This document shows positions 50,201 through 62,386 of a stretch of 64,000 bases of DNA, piece by piece (position 1 is the stretch's first letter; each line of letters begins with the position of its first letter). This DNA comes from Streptomyces acidiscabies. GTDB lineage: Bacteria; Actinomycetota; Actinomycetes; Streptomycetales; Streptomycetaceae. The stretch covers positions 1,054,001 to 1,118,000 of the forward strand of contig NZ_JAGJBY010000002.1 in the NCBI RefSeq assembly GCF_020010905.1. Reading direction: 5' to 3'. The position numbers and the translations under genes were made by a program. A model generated the notes under the pieces. The model worked only from the letters and a program-made list of their open reading frames with translations, was not told the DNA's origin and made no database searches.

Positions 50201-50267
50201 TCCGCACACGATCTCGGCGCGCTCGCGGGTGCGGCCGTACTGGGACTTCGAGCCGGTGCTGACGTGA
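47262..50267 (+). CDS. fxsT: FxSxx-COOH system TIR / NB-ARC / TPR protein
   Basis: 1001 aa. A TIR-like domain at about 18-145 (TVTISYAGFNRAWAAWIADRLE, ILVLVSEWYF, HEEWNAALREVV) is followed by an NB-ARC STAND ATPase (about 185-520; P-loop GMSGVGKTQ at 210-218, LLVLDGADEPEQIW, DLPLLLDQTAGWL). C-terminal tetratricopeptide repeats (about 600-990) contain many LGRYAEAL units. This matches the FxSxx-COOH system TPR protein family and the receptor layout of NLR-like defence proteins. TTG 47262 is preferred because GGAGG is 5 nt upstream; longer readings from 47064 add an arginine-rich leader. A strong terminator follows. Confidence 0.88.
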   Translation: MSGARTPVRSTERGTARPTVTISYAGFNRAWAAWIADRLERNGVRVVLVRWDAPPEVPLPDLLRDLMLSEGRILVLVSEWYFQLGPRSHEEWNAALREVVAPDPSRFVAVSLTNASLPQAVTVLAPAGLTNLGADEAERRLFDRLDLPYDPDANGVDGRRGPRFPAAMPDVWGGVPRRNTRFTGREPVLNDIHHILQSAEPGAGVVTLHGMSGVGKTQLATEYVYRFGSQYDVVWWVNAEKRVTYRRFLAELAPKLDLQAGQEYGERLRAVRDALRRGEPYSRWLLVLDGADEPEQIWDLVPNGPGHVLITSRNPEWAEHNSRLVEIPVYSRDESVAFVRRRAPRLTEQEADQLADALEDLPLLLDQTAGWLNDSDLSVRDYIALLEGGIDSDVVKVSADFPVAFQTAWSILLNKLRDTVPESVDLLRLCTFFAPGFIPVRLLRDLPGDELPEQVAGLVNDPLLWNKAINQLRQYSVVRLESHEVGLDEATTGDSLYLHRMVHQIVHKDMPENDRAEFIDVVRRALALADPRRPTDTRMWPLYAEIVPHLKYADVLRTRDPEVQRLVLNCLRYMYISGEYRAGTKLARRAMKAWSELLGATHPRIWDLSYHYSNLLRAGGDYAGSELLNRTAVDHLREERGVQDLEHLRAANGLGGDLRGLARYEEALELSQWVLVAYRDLLGEQDSRTLNSLNNVAVSLRLLGRYAEALDTDRRAWEARRNLLRARHTSTLNSELGYALDLRLLGRYAEAESVQARNVDELRIVMGDDNPQTLYAEHNHAMCLYRGGNREAAGPLFASILERVERVLGESSPRTLIAAIAQSCFIREHGDIDQARELSEAVVARYEETLADSHPFLAGARANQALVLRNVGERDHAHAVLEQALTDMTATLGDRHPWTLGVALNAAALRNLVGDPESAEILSRATVLGATEFLGRTHPLTLSTRIAHAADLRNLRDRRQAEKVEQEALTDFEATLGRQHPHTISARSRVRPYWDFEPVLT

Positions 50268-50277
50268 TGTGAGACGC

Positions 50278-50315
50278 GAAGAAGCCCGGCCCTTCGAAGA
50301 GGGCCGGGCTTCTTC
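50278..50315. terminator. Strong terminator ending the 36-50 kb island
   Basis: GAAGAAGCCCGGCCC (50278-50292) pairs perfectly with GGGCCGGGCTTCTTC (50301-50315), a 15-bp stem with an 8-nt loop. It closes the plus-strand island and also serves the convergent kgd gene. Confidence 0.93.
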
Positions 50316-50335
50316 ATGGCGCTACCGCACGAGAC

Positions 50336-54121
<3,786 letters not shown>

Positions 54122-54358
54122 GGCGGCAACCGCCCTCTTCCGCTTCACAAGGTGATGGACAGCGGGAATAAAGGCTACGCCTCCAAGACCGAGAAGGAGA
54201 GGCCGGGCCGCCGCATCGTCGTGTAAGTCACATCGAACGCCGTGTTTCATCGCCGGAAATGGCGGGAAACAAGCGGGGTTCCGCCCGAAACGGCTTCTCT
54301 TCGTCCACAACGACGCTGGTCCGGCACCTTTACTGCCCGACGATGATCGAACTGTACG

Positions 54359-55462
54359 TCAACCGCCGACGCGGGACTCCCCCGGAAGGATGACGAGAAT
54401 CCGGCATCCCCGCTCCGATTCGGCCACTCCGATCCGGCCCCCGTGCAGATCGACGGCCCAGCGCGCGATCGCGAGACCGAGCCCCGTACCCCCGTCGCTG
54501 CCCGGCCCGTGCGGGCGGCGTACCGAGCCCCGGTTGAAGCGCTCGAAGACGCGGTGCCACTCGGAGCGCGGGATGCCCGGACCCTCGTCCAGGACCTCCA
54601 GCTCCAGCGAGTCCGGCAGCGAGCCCCGGCGTGCCTTCAGCGTGACGCGGCCGTGCGGCGGGCTGTGCTTCACCGCGTTGTCGATGAGGTTCGCGACGAC
54701 CTGGTGGATGCGCTCGGGGTCCGCGTGCGCGGTCAGCTCGGGCGGCGAGACGTCGAGGTGGAGGTGGACGTCGGAGCGGGTGTGGTTGCCCGAGCCCGAG
54801 GCCATCCCCGCGCGCGCCGAGGCGACCATGTTGGCCTCCTTCAGCACGCCGGAGAGATACGGCCACACCTCGAAACGCCGCTTGCGCAGCGGGACGACGC
54901 CGTTGTCCAGGCGGGACAGGTCGAGCAGCGTCTCCACCAGGCGGCCCAGGCGCTCCGTCTGCTTCAGGGCCGTGCGCATCGTCTCCGGATCGGCCTCGGC
55001 GATGCCGTCGACCACGTTCTCCAGGACGGCGCGCAGGCCCGCGATCGGGGTGCGCAGCTCGTGCGAGACGTTCGCGACCAGCTCCTTGCGCTGCTGGTAC
55101 TGCGCCTCCAGCTCGTCGGCCATGACGTTGATCGTCTCGGCCAGGTCGCCCAGCTCGTCGCGGCGGTTCTCGCGGACCCGGCGCGTGTAGTCGCCCTGCG
55201 CGATGGACCGCGCGACGAGGTTCATCTCGTCCAGCGGCGCGGTCAGCGAGTGCGCCACGAACTGGGTGATCAGCAGCGTCGCGATCATCGAGAAGACCAT
55301 GATGAAACGCAGCTCGGTCTTCGTGTGCACCGCGATCATCGAAAGACCGGTCGTGATCAGCACAGAGATGACGACCAGCGCCCCGAGCTTGGTCTTGATC
55401 GAGAACGGCCGCATACCCGCCCAGGGCTCCCCTCTCGGCCCGCCGTCCGGCCCGGCGCTCAT
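54359..55462 (-). CDS. Sensor histidine kinase of a two-component pair
   Basis: 367 aa. Two closely placed hydrophobic helices (about residues 24-45 and 52-72), no sizeable extracytoplasmic domain between them, then HAMP (LTAPLDEMNLVARSIAQGDYTRRV), dimerisation box ANVSHELRTPIAGLRAVLENV, and HATPase motifs NLIDNAVKHS, DEGPGI and GTGLGLAIARW. The small outside loop suggests sensing within the membrane or through a partner. ATG 55462 overlaps the response-regulator stop (ATGA). Placement beside kgd matches S. coelicolor order. Stimulus unknown. Confidence 0.92.
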   Translation of the reverse strand: MSAGPDGGPRGEPWAGMRPFSIKTKLGALVVISVLITTGLSMIAVHTKTELRFIMVFSMIATLLITQFVAHSLTAPLDEMNLVARSIAQGDYTRRVRENRRDELGDLAETINVMADELEAQYQQRKELVANVSHELRTPIAGLRAVLENVVDGIAEADPETMRTALKQTERLGRLVETLLDLSRLDNGVVPLRKRRFEVWPYLSGVLKEANMVASARAGMASGSGNHTRSDVHLHLDVSPPELTAHADPERIHQVVANLIDNAVKHSPPHGRVTLKARRGSLPDSLELEVLDEGPGIPRSEWHRVFERFNRGSVRRPHGPGSDGGTGLGLAIARWAVDLHGGRIGVAESERGCRILVILPGESRVGG

Positions 55463-56199
55463 GGCGTCGGGGTCTCCAGCGCGTACCCGACCCCGTGCAC
55501 GGTCCGGATGCGTTCGGCGCCGATCTTCCGGCGCAGCGCCTTGATGTGGCTGTCGACGGTACGGGTGCCGGAGGCGTCCGCCCAGTCCCAGACCTCGGCG
55601 AGGAGCTGCTCGCGGGAGAGCACCGCGCGCGGGGTGTTCGCCAGGCAGACCAGGAGGTCGAACTCGGTGGGCGTCAGGTGCACGTCCTCCGAGCGGACCC
55701 GGACCCGGCGCTGTGCGTGGTCGATCTCCAGTTCGCCCAGGCGCAGGATGCCCGAGCGCGGGGTCGCGGCGGCGATGGCGGCCCGCTCGACCCGCCGCAG
55801 CAGGACGTGCACGCGCGCGGCCAGTTCCCGCATGGAGAACGGCTTGGTCATGTAGTCGTCGGCACCGACGCCGAGCCCGACCAGCATGTCGGTCTCGTCG
55901 TCCCGGGCCGTCAGCATCATCACCGGGACGGGCCGCTGGGCCTGCACGCGGCGGCAGACCTCCAGGCCGTCGAAACCCGGCAGCATGATGTCGAGAATCA
56001 GCAGGTCCGGCTGCCATGCCTCGGCCGTGTCGACCGCTGCCGGACCGTCTCCGGCCGTTTGCACGAGGAATCCCTCGGCGCGCAGTCGGGCCGCGATGGC
56101 GTCGACGATCGTCTGGTCGTCCTCGACGACCAGGACGCGGCGCTGTGCGCCCGGGGTAGCCGTCGTCGTGCCGCTCTGCGAGGTGTGTGTCTGCTCCAT
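55459..56199 (-). CDS. OmpR/PhoB-family response regulator
   Basis: 246 aa. Receiver domain about 20-135, with VLVVEDDQTI, phosphoacceptor Asp in LLILDIMLPGFDG, LTARDDE and the KPF lysine; winged-helix effector domain about 150-240 with LTPTEFDLLVCLANTPRAVLSREQLLAEVW and RTVHGVGYAL. ATG 56199 (MEQTHTSQ) is chosen over readings to 56271. First gene of the pair with the kinase that follows. Confidence 0.93.
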   Translation of the reverse strand: MEQTHTSQSGTTTATPGAQRRVLVVEDDQTIVDAIAARLRAEGFLVQTAGDGPAAVDTAEAWQPDLLILDIMLPGFDGLEVCRRVQAQRPVPVMMLTARDDETDMLVGLGVGADDYMTKPFSMRELAARVHVLLRRVERAAIAAATPRSGILRLGELEIDHAQRRVRVRSEDVHLTPTEFDLLVCLANTPRAVLSREQLLAEVWDWADASGTRTVDSHIKALRRKIGAERIRTVHGVGYALETPTP

Positions 56200-56320
56200 C
56201 GCCCGCCCCTGAGGTGCTTTCCGGAATCCGTGGGGTGATCCCATGTCTGCGCATGACTGCGACCGACGCATGAATGATCGGCGTCAGGTGAGCAGAGTAC
56301 GGGGAGTCACCATCGCTTTG

Positions 56321-57040
56321 CTATCCAGGCCGGACGGCAAGATGGACGACGTCCGGAACGCCTCGGGCAACAGCGACCTCTTCGGTACGCACCCCCCGGA
56401 ACCCGGCATTCCAGAGGGTTCCCTCGAAGTCGGGCGAGGGCTGCGCGGACCATACGGCGAGTACCCCGCCCGGTCTCAACACCCGGGCGCAGCCTGCGAG
56501 TCCGGCCGGGCCGTACAGGCTGTCGTTGCCCTCGGTGACGGTCCAGTCCGGGCCGTTGTCGATGTCCAGGCACAGCGCGTCGAACGTGTCCGATGTCTCA
56601 CCGAGGAAATCCAGCAGGTCGGTGACGACGACGTCCGTGCGCGGGTCGTCCAGCGCGGCTTCGGATACGGCGGCCAGCGGGCCGTCCGTGTGCCAGTCGA
56701 CGACCGCGCGCTCGCGCTCCACGACCGTGATCCTCGCCCAGTCCGGGTTCGCGGCGGCGTGTGCGAGCGAGAACCCGACGCCGAGTCCGCCGATGAGGAG
56801 CGTGGGGCGGGTGGTGTCTTTGTCGAGTGTTTGCCACGCGGCGTCGATGAGCAGGCGTTCCGAGCGGCCGTCCGACGTATCCATCAGGAAGCAGCCGTTG
56901 GCGATGATCTGGAGGAGGGCGCCATGTCTGCGGAGCACCACTTCGCCGTAGGGGCCCTCCCGGCGGTCCAGGACCTCCGGGGCGTCGTATAGGGGGGTGT
57001 GCACGGAGGGTGACAGCTGCGGTGGCGTCGGTTGCGGCAT
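56321..57040 (-). CDS. Spermidine-synthase-like methyltransferase-fold protein
   Basis: 239 aa with a Rossmann-type fold: TLLIGGLGVGFSLAHA (nucleotide-binding loop), ITVVERERAVVDWH, TDVVVTDLLDFL and FDALCLDIDNGPDW. It resembles spermidine synthases but lacks a clear gate-keeping motif for polyamine, so it may use another substrate. ATG 57040 begins MPQPTPPQ. Stands alone on the minus strand, divergent from the rhomboid-like gene. Confidence 0.8.
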   Translation of the reverse strand: MPQPTPPQLSPSVHTPLYDAPEVLDRREGPYGEVVLRRHGALLQIIANGCFLMDTSDGRSERLLIDAAWQTLDKDTTRPTLLIGGLGVGFSLAHAAANPDWARITVVERERAVVDWHTDGPLAAVSEAALDDPRTDVVVTDLLDFLGETSDTFDALCLDIDNGPDWTVTEGNDSLYGPAGLAGCARVLRPGGVLAVWSAQPSPDFEGTLWNAGFRGVRTEEVAVARGVPDVVHLAVRPG

Positions 57041-57218
57041 CGGCCCATCCTGGCACTCGGGGCACCCGGGGCCGACGGAATTTCACCGGCCGGGGCCGCG
57101 TTCGGGGTGAGTGTTTGTTTGAGAGCTTGCTGAGAATCCGCTCTTACGTGGTCTGAGTCACAGACAGCGGGGGTGTGGGGCGCGAAAGGTGTAGCTGAAA
57201 CGGAAGGAGCGCCTCACG

Positions 57219-58010
57219 GTGGAACGTACCGAGACGGCTGAAGCTGGGGAGTTGTCGGTTCCCGGGGCGCTGCTGGACGGGGTGCCGAGACAACGGCCGC
57301 GCGTCGCGGAGCCGGTTGTCTCCGCGCCGGTGGTTCAAGCGCCGGTGGTCCAGGACGTCTCCGTCCGGCCCTTTCCCCGCGTGTGGCGGCTGCTGCCCAC
57401 GCCCACCGGTACGCCGTTCACCTTCTGGTACGCCGTGCTGCTCGCCGTCACTTCGTACGTCGCCGACAACGCCGATCCCGACTGGGTGGACGGCGTGCTC
57501 CAGGCGTCCAGTACGGATGTCACGCATCTCGTGCAGGCGCCGGTGCTGGTGCTGGTCGCGAGCGCGCTGTGGGTGGCCGGGGGGCTCGGGTCGCCGTTCG
57601 TCGCCGTCTTCCTCCTCGTGCTGACCGTCCTTGAGCGGCGTATCGGGGGGCTGCGGACCGCCCTCGTCTTCCTCGCCGGGCACGTCGTCGCGACGCTCGC
57701 GACCGAGCTGCCGGTCGGGCTCGCGGTCCTTGCCGGGCGGCTGCCGGACAGTTCGCTGCACCGGTTCGACTACGGGATCAGCTTCGGGGTCGCGGCGAGT
57801 GTGGGCGCGGTGGCGGGGCTGCTGCGGCCGTGGGTGCGGTGGCCGGTGCTGGTGCTGTTCGGGGGGATGCTGCTCCAGGATCTGGTGAATCTGACGGATC
57901 CGGTGAGCAATTGGGGGCATCTGATCGCGCTGGGTGTGGGGGTCGGGGTGTGGCCGTGGGTGCGGAGGTGGAGTGCGGGGGGAGCGCGGCGTACGGCGCT
58001 TGCCGTTTGA
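57219..58010 (+). CDS. Rhomboid-like membrane protein
   Basis: 263 aa with a polar Pro/Val-rich N-terminus (1-60) and about six membrane helices. A Gly-x-Ser motif (Ser188 in DYGISFG) and a histidine (His234 in NWGHLIALGVG) fall in the positions of the rhomboid serine protease dyad, with the usual small-residue spacing. If active it would cut transmembrane substrates; the GxSG glycine is displaced, so activity is uncertain. Starts at GTG 57219. It lies next to the convergent DUF5954-like gene. Confidence 0.78.
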   Translation: MERTETAEAGELSVPGALLDGVPRQRPRVAEPVVSAPVVQAPVVQDVSVRPFPRVWRLLPTPTGTPFTFWYAVLLAVTSYVADNADPDWVDGVLQASSTDVTHLVQAPVLVLVASALWVAGGLGSPFVAVFLLVLTVLERRIGGLRTALVFLAGHVVATLATELPVGLAVLAGRLPDSSLHRFDYGISFGVAASVGAVAGLLRPWVRWPVLVLFGGMLLQDLVNLTDPVSNWGHLIALGVGVGVWPWVRRWSAGGARRTALAV

Positions 58011-58042
58011 GTGTTCCTGAGAGGCGCGGTTCTTGAGAAGGC

Positions 58043-59050
58043 TCAGTCCTCGTGGATCACCGTTCCGTCCTCCAGCAGCGTCGGGTGCATCTTCGACGGG
58101 CCGTACTGGTCGACGTCCGAGGGGCGGGGTGTCTCGGGGCCGTCCGGGCCCATCCGTACGACCCTCTCGACGCGGCACACGCGGAAGTGGCGGCCCGCGA
58201 CGGTCGCCTCGTCGGCCCGGCCCGCCGAGCGGAACTCCTCGGCGCCCGCGGCGTACTCGGCCCTGAGGGCGTCGTCGTCGCGGTGCATCAGCGGCCAGTA
58301 CCGGGTCATCGCCTGGTACAGCCAGCGCCGCGCCTCGTGCGGGGTCGCCTTCGGGGAGCTGCACGCCGTCCACCCCTTCTCGTCGCGCTCGACGATCGCG
58401 AAGCCGACGGGGAGGCGGACCAGGTCGGGGTGGGTGGTCACCGCGCGCCGCGAGTCGTCCTGCGCGTCCGCGGCGAAGCGGGTCCCGACGTAGCTGAACT
58501 CCCTGAGGCCCAGGCGCAGGGCGCTCGCCATCGGGCCCTCGTCGCGGGTCGGGTCCAGGACGAAGCCGACGTCCGGGGAGGGGCCGTCCAGCGCGTCCCA
58601 GTCGAGGTCGGCGGGCTCGGGGTCGGTCGGCCTCGGCGGCTCCAGGCCGTACTCGCCGCTCCGCGCGAACTCGTCGCCCCGGACGATCCGGTAGCGGACG
58701 CCGAGTGCCTCGACCTCGTTCGCCGGCTCCTTCTCCAGGACCGATACGGCGGCGATCAGCGCGCGGCGTTCGGCGGGGTCGTCGGTGTCGTCCTTCGCGG
58801 CGAACCAGAGGTGGGAGTGGAGTTCGTCGCGGGCCATCTGCGGCATGCCGTCCACCAGCGCCGTCTTCACCCGCCACCGCCCCTCGCCCTCCCGTACGGC
58901 CACCCCGAACACCGGGCCCCGCAGCGCCAGCAGGGGATACCGCCGCGACGCCTCCACCGCGTCCGCCTCCCTCACCCACGCGACCGGGTCGTCCCGCCGG
59001 ACCAGCTCCGCGTGCAGCTCGTCGATGTGTCGCTTCCAGTCATCGGTCAT
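58043..59050 (-). CDS. DUF5954-like hypothetical protein
   Basis: 335 aa, soluble. Blocks: WKRHIDELHAELVRRDDPVAW at the start, HSHLWFAAKDDTDDPAERRAL, ARRWLYQAMTRYWPLMHRDD and FRVCRVERVVRMGPDGPE near the end. I associate this with the DUF5954 family of Streptomyces, whose role is unknown; that name is from memory and not certain. ATG 59050 (MTDDWKRH). Divergent from lon. Confidence 0.7.
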   Translation of the reverse strand: MTDDWKRHIDELHAELVRRDDPVAWVREADAVEASRRYPLLALRGPVFGVAVREGEGRWRVKTALVDGMPQMARDELHSHLWFAAKDDTDDPAERRALIAAVSVLEKEPANEVEALGVRYRIVRGDEFARSGEYGLEPPRPTDPEPADLDWDALDGPSPDVGFVLDPTRDEGPMASALRLGLREFSYVGTRFAADAQDDSRRAVTTHPDLVRLPVGFAIVERDEKGWTACSSPKATPHEARRWLYQAMTRYWPLMHRDDDALRAEYAAGAEEFRSAGRADEATVAGRHFRVCRVERVVRMGPDGPETPRPSDVDQYGPSKMHPTLLEDGTVIHED

Positions 59051-59271
59051 GTGCGCATTGTGGTCGCGGCGGGGGTGCGGAACGGGGGGAACCGGGAAAG
59101 TGGGGGCCTTTGTTCGACCTGGCCGGAACGGGTGCGGGTCGCCGTTGCCCGCGGACCGGTACCGAATCCGGTCCGGGTGTTGTTGTCGTCAGCGTTGGTC
59201 CACTGACCTGCGGAATCCCCGTGATCGCTCACGGCGAACACGGAGCCGGGAACATTCGGTGGCTCACATGC

Positions 59272-59292
59272 ATTGAGTCGGCATAGCTCAAC
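59272..59292. promoter_or_regulatory. HspR operator (HAIR) upstream of lon
   Basis: ATTGAGT (59272-59278), a 7-bp spacer, then GCTCAAC (59286-59292) matches the HspR-associated inverted repeat consensus CTTGAGT-N7-ACTCAAG with conserved inner halves TTGAGT and CTCAA. It ends 21 bp before the lon ATG. HspR control of lon is known in Streptomyces. The match is seen; binding is inferred. Confidence 0.82.
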
Positions 59293-59313
59293 TTGACTGC
59301 CGAAGGGGAGATC

Positions 59314-61728
59314 ATGGCTTCGTCGTCCTCAACGCTCACTCTGCCCGTGCTGCCGCTCGACGGCGAGGTCGTTCTGCCGGGCATGGTTGTTCCGTTGGAT
59401 CTGAATGACGCTGATGTAAGGGCCGCCGTGGAGGCGGCGCAGGCCGCCGCGCGGACCGAGTCCGGGAAGCCGAGGGTGCTGATGGTGCCCCGGGTGGACG
59501 GGAATTACGCGGGGACCGGTGTGCTCGGGACCGTGGAGCAGGTCGGGAGGCTTGCCGACGGGGATCCCGGCGCGCTGATCCGTGGCCGGGCGCGGGTGAA
59601 GATCGGGGCCGGGACCACCGGACCCGGCGCCGCGCTGTGGGTGGAGGGGAGCCGGCTCGACGAGACGCTGCCCGACCCGCTGCCGGGGAGCGTCACCGAG
59701 CTGGTCAAGGAGTACAAGGCGCTGGCCACCGCGTGGCTGCGCAAGCGCGGTGCCTGGCAGGTCGTCGACCGGGTGCAGGCCATCGACGACGTGTCCGCGC
59801 TGGCCGACAACTCCGGATACTCCCCGTTCCTGACCGTGGACCAGAAGGTCGAGCTGCTGGAGACGGCCGACCCGGTCGCCCGCCTCAAGCTCGCGACCCA
59901 GCAACTGCGCGACCACCTCGCCGAGCAGGACGTCGCCGAGACGATCGCGAAGGACGTCCAGGAGGGCGTCGACAAGCAGCAGCGCGAGTTCCTGCTCCGC
60001 CGCCAGCTGGACGCGGTCCGCAAGGAGTTGCGCGAGCTGAACGGCGAGACCGAGGGTGAGGAGTCGGACGACTACCGCGCCCGCGTGGAGGCCGCCGACC
60101 TGCCGGAGAAGGTCCGCGAGGCCGCCCTCAAGGAGGTCGACAAGCTGGAGCGGTCCAGCGACCAGTCCCCGGAGGGCTCCTGGATCCGCACCTGGCTGGA
60201 CACGGTCCTCGAACTCCCGTGGAACGAACGCACGGAGGACGCGTACGACATCCAGGGCGCCAAGTCGGTCCTGGACGCCGAGCACGCGGGCCTGGAGGAC
60301 GTGAAGGAGCGGATCACCGAGTACCTGGCCGTCCGCAAGCGGCGCGGTGACCGGGGCCTGGGCGTCATCGGCGGCCGGCGCGGGGGCGCCGTACTGGCCC
60401 TCGTGGGGCCGCCCGGCGTCGGCAAGACCTCGCTGGGCGAGTCCGTCGCGCACGCGATGGGCCGCAAGTTCGTCCGCGTCGCCCTCGGCGGCGTCCGGGA
60501 CGAGGCCGAGATCCGGGGCCACCGGCGTACGTACGTCGGCGCGCTGCCCGGGCGGATCGTCAGGGCGATCAAGGAGGCCGGGTCGATGAACCCCGTCGTC
60601 CTGCTCGACGAGATCGACAAGGTCGGCTCCGACTTCCGGGGCGACCCGGCCGCCGCCCTCCTCGAAGTCCTCGACCCCGCGCAGAACCACACCTTCCGCG
60701 ACCACTACCTGGAGGTCGAACTCGACCTGTCGGACGTGGTGTTCCTCGCCACGGCCAACGTCCTGGAGGCGATCCCGGAGGCCCTGCTCGACCGGATGGA
60801 ACTGGTCCGGCTCGACGGGTACACGGAGGACGAGAAGGTCGTCATCGCCCGCGACCACCTGCTCCCGCGCCAGCTGGAGCGCGCGGGCCTGAACACGGAC
60901 GAGGTCACCCTCGACGAGAGCGCGCTGCGCAAGCTCGCCGGGGAGTACACCCGTGAGGCCGGGGTCCGCACCCTGGAGCGGTCCATCGCGCGGCTGCTCC
61001 GCAAGGTCGCGGCGCAGCACGAACTGGGCGATCGGGAGCTGCCGTTCACGATCCGGGACGAGGACCTGCGCGCGCTCATCGGGCGCCCGCACCACGTGCC
61101 GGAGTCCGCGCAGGACCCCGCCGAGCGCCGTACGGCCGTCCCGGGCGTCGCGACCGGGCTCGCGGTGACCGGCGCGGGAGGCGACGTCCTGTTCGTCGAG
61201 GCGTCCCTCGCGGACCCGGAGACGGGCGCGGCGGGCCTCACCCTGACCGGGCAGCTCGGGGACGTGATGAAGGAGTCCGCGCAGATCGCGCTGAGCTTCC
61301 TGCGCTCGCGCGGCGCCGAGCTGGAACTGCCGGTCGGCGACCTCAAGGACCGGGGCGTGCACATCCACTTCCCGGCGGGCGCGGTCCCCAAGGACGGCCC
61401 GAGCGCCGGCATCACGATGACGACCGCGCTGGCCTCGCTGCTCTCCGGACGGCTGGTCCGCACGGACGTGGCGATGACCGGTGAGGTGTCGCTGACCGGG
61501 CGCGTGCTGCCGATCGGCGGCGTCAAGCAGAAGCTGCTGGCCGCGCACCGGGCCGGGGTGAAGACCGTCATCATCCCCAAGCGCAACGAGGCCGACCTGG
61601 ACGACGTCCCGGCGGAGGTGCTGGACAAGCTCGACGTCCACGCCGTCACGGACGTACGGCAGGTCCTGGAACTGGCGCTGACGCCCGCGACCAACGGGGC
61701 GGCGTCGGAGGTTCCGGTGGCGGCGTGA
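59314..61728 (+). CDS. lon: ATP-dependent Lon protease
   Basis: 804 aa, full length. N-terminal Lon substrate-binding domain (LTLPVLPLDGEVVLPGMVVPLD), central AAA+ with Walker A GPPGVGKTS, Walker B VVLLDEIDKVG and the arginine finger area, then the proteolytic domain with Ser697 (KDGPSAGITM) and Lys740 (GGVKQKLL) as the catalytic dyad. ATG 59314 has AAGGGGAG upstream. The HAIR palindrome in front implies heat-shock repression by HspR. A terminator follows. Confidence 0.96.
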   Translation: MASSSSTLTLPVLPLDGEVVLPGMVVPLDLNDADVRAAVEAAQAAARTESGKPRVLMVPRVDGNYAGTGVLGTVEQVGRLADGDPGALIRGRARVKIGAGTTGPGAALWVEGSRLDETLPDPLPGSVTELVKEYKALATAWLRKRGAWQVVDRVQAIDDVSALADNSGYSPFLTVDQKVELLETADPVARLKLATQQLRDHLAEQDVAETIAKDVQEGVDKQQREFLLRRQLDAVRKELRELNGETEGEESDDYRARVEAADLPEKVREAALKEVDKLERSSDQSPEGSWIRTWLDTVLELPWNERTEDAYDIQGAKSVLDAEHAGLEDVKERITEYLAVRKRRGDRGLGVIGGRRGGAVLALVGPPGVGKTSLGESVAHAMGRKFVRVALGGVRDEAEIRGHRRTYVGALPGRIVRAIKEAGSMNPVVLLDEIDKVGSDFRGDPAAALLEVLDPAQNHTFRDHYLEVELDLSDVVFLATANVLEAIPEALLDRMELVRLDGYTEDEKVVIARDHLLPRQLERAGLNTDEVTLDESALRKLAGEYTREAGVRTLERSIARLLRKVAAQHELGDRELPFTIRDEDLRALIGRPHHVPESAQDPAERRTAVPGVATGLAVTGAGGDVLFVEASLADPETGAAGLTLTGQLGDVMKESAQIALSFLRSRGAELELPVGDLKDRGVHIHFPAGAVPKDGPSAGITMTTALASLLSGRLVRTDVAMTGEVSLTGRVLPIGGVKQKLLAAHRAGVKTVIIPKRNEADLDDVPAEVLDKLDVHAVTDVRQVLELALTPATNGAASEVPVAA

Positions 61729-61750
61729 CGGGCGTCGCCGGATGAGTGGA

Positions 61751-61782
61751 GGCTCGGGTTCCCCTTGCGGGGGGCCCGAGCC
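61751..61782 (+). terminator. Terminator after lon
   Basis: GGCTCGGG (61751-61758) pairs with CCCGAGCC (61775-61782); the inner bases CCCC and GGGG extend the stem. It is followed by TTCGCGC and has no long T-run. Confidence 0.8.
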
Positions 61783-61888
61783 TTCGCGCATCGAACTGGA
61801 CCCGTCCCCTGACAAGCCCCCTACGCCGACCTGCGAAATACTGTCCGAACTGCGGCGATGAGCCGAGCGGACGACAGGGAGCACCGAA

Positions 61889-62356
61889 GTGAGTGACGAC
61901 GGGAACGGCGGCGTCGTGGGAGGGGCCGACCGGGAGTTCCTCTCGCTGGAACGGGAGCTGACCGTGTTGCTGCGGCGGGCTCGCGCGAACCAGGGCGAGA
62001 TGGCCCGCGAGGTGCACCCCGACCTGGAGCCCGCCGCGTACGGGCTGCTCGTACGGCTGGAGGAGACCGGGCGGCGCCGGGCCACCGAACTGGCCGCGTA
62101 CATCGGCGTCGGCAAGGCGACGATGTCCCGGCAGCTGCGGGCGCTGGAGGAGCTGGGCCTCATCGCCCGCGAGCCCGACCCGGCGGACGGCAGGGCGTGG
62201 CTCGTCGAGCTGACGGAGGAGGGGCGCAGCCGGGTGAGCCGGGTGCGTGAGGCGCGGCGCGCGATCTACGTGGCGCAGCTCGCGCACTGGGACCGCCGGG
62301 AGGTCTCGGAACTGGCGCGGCTGCTGGCGGAGTTGAACCAGGTGATGGAGAAGTAG
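61889..62356 (+). CDS. MarR-family transcriptional regulator
   Basis: 155 aa with a winged helix: LEETGRRRATELAAYIGVGKATMSRQLRALEELGLIAREPDPADGRAWLVELTEEG (given as the region from about residue 54 to 108). The GTG 61889 start follows GGGAGCACC. MarR proteins bind palindromes and release on binding phenolic or other ligands; the target is unknown. Separate from lon by a terminator. Confidence 0.92.
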   Translation: MSDDGNGGVVGGADREFLSLERELTVLLRRARANQGEMAREVHPDLEPAAYGLLVRLEETGRRRATELAAYIGVGKATMSRQLRALEELGLIAREPDPADGRAWLVELTEEGRSRVSRVREARRAIYVAQLAHWDRREVSELARLLAELNQVMEK

Positions 62357-62386
62357 AGCCGAGGGCGCCCTTGTCGACGCCCGGCG

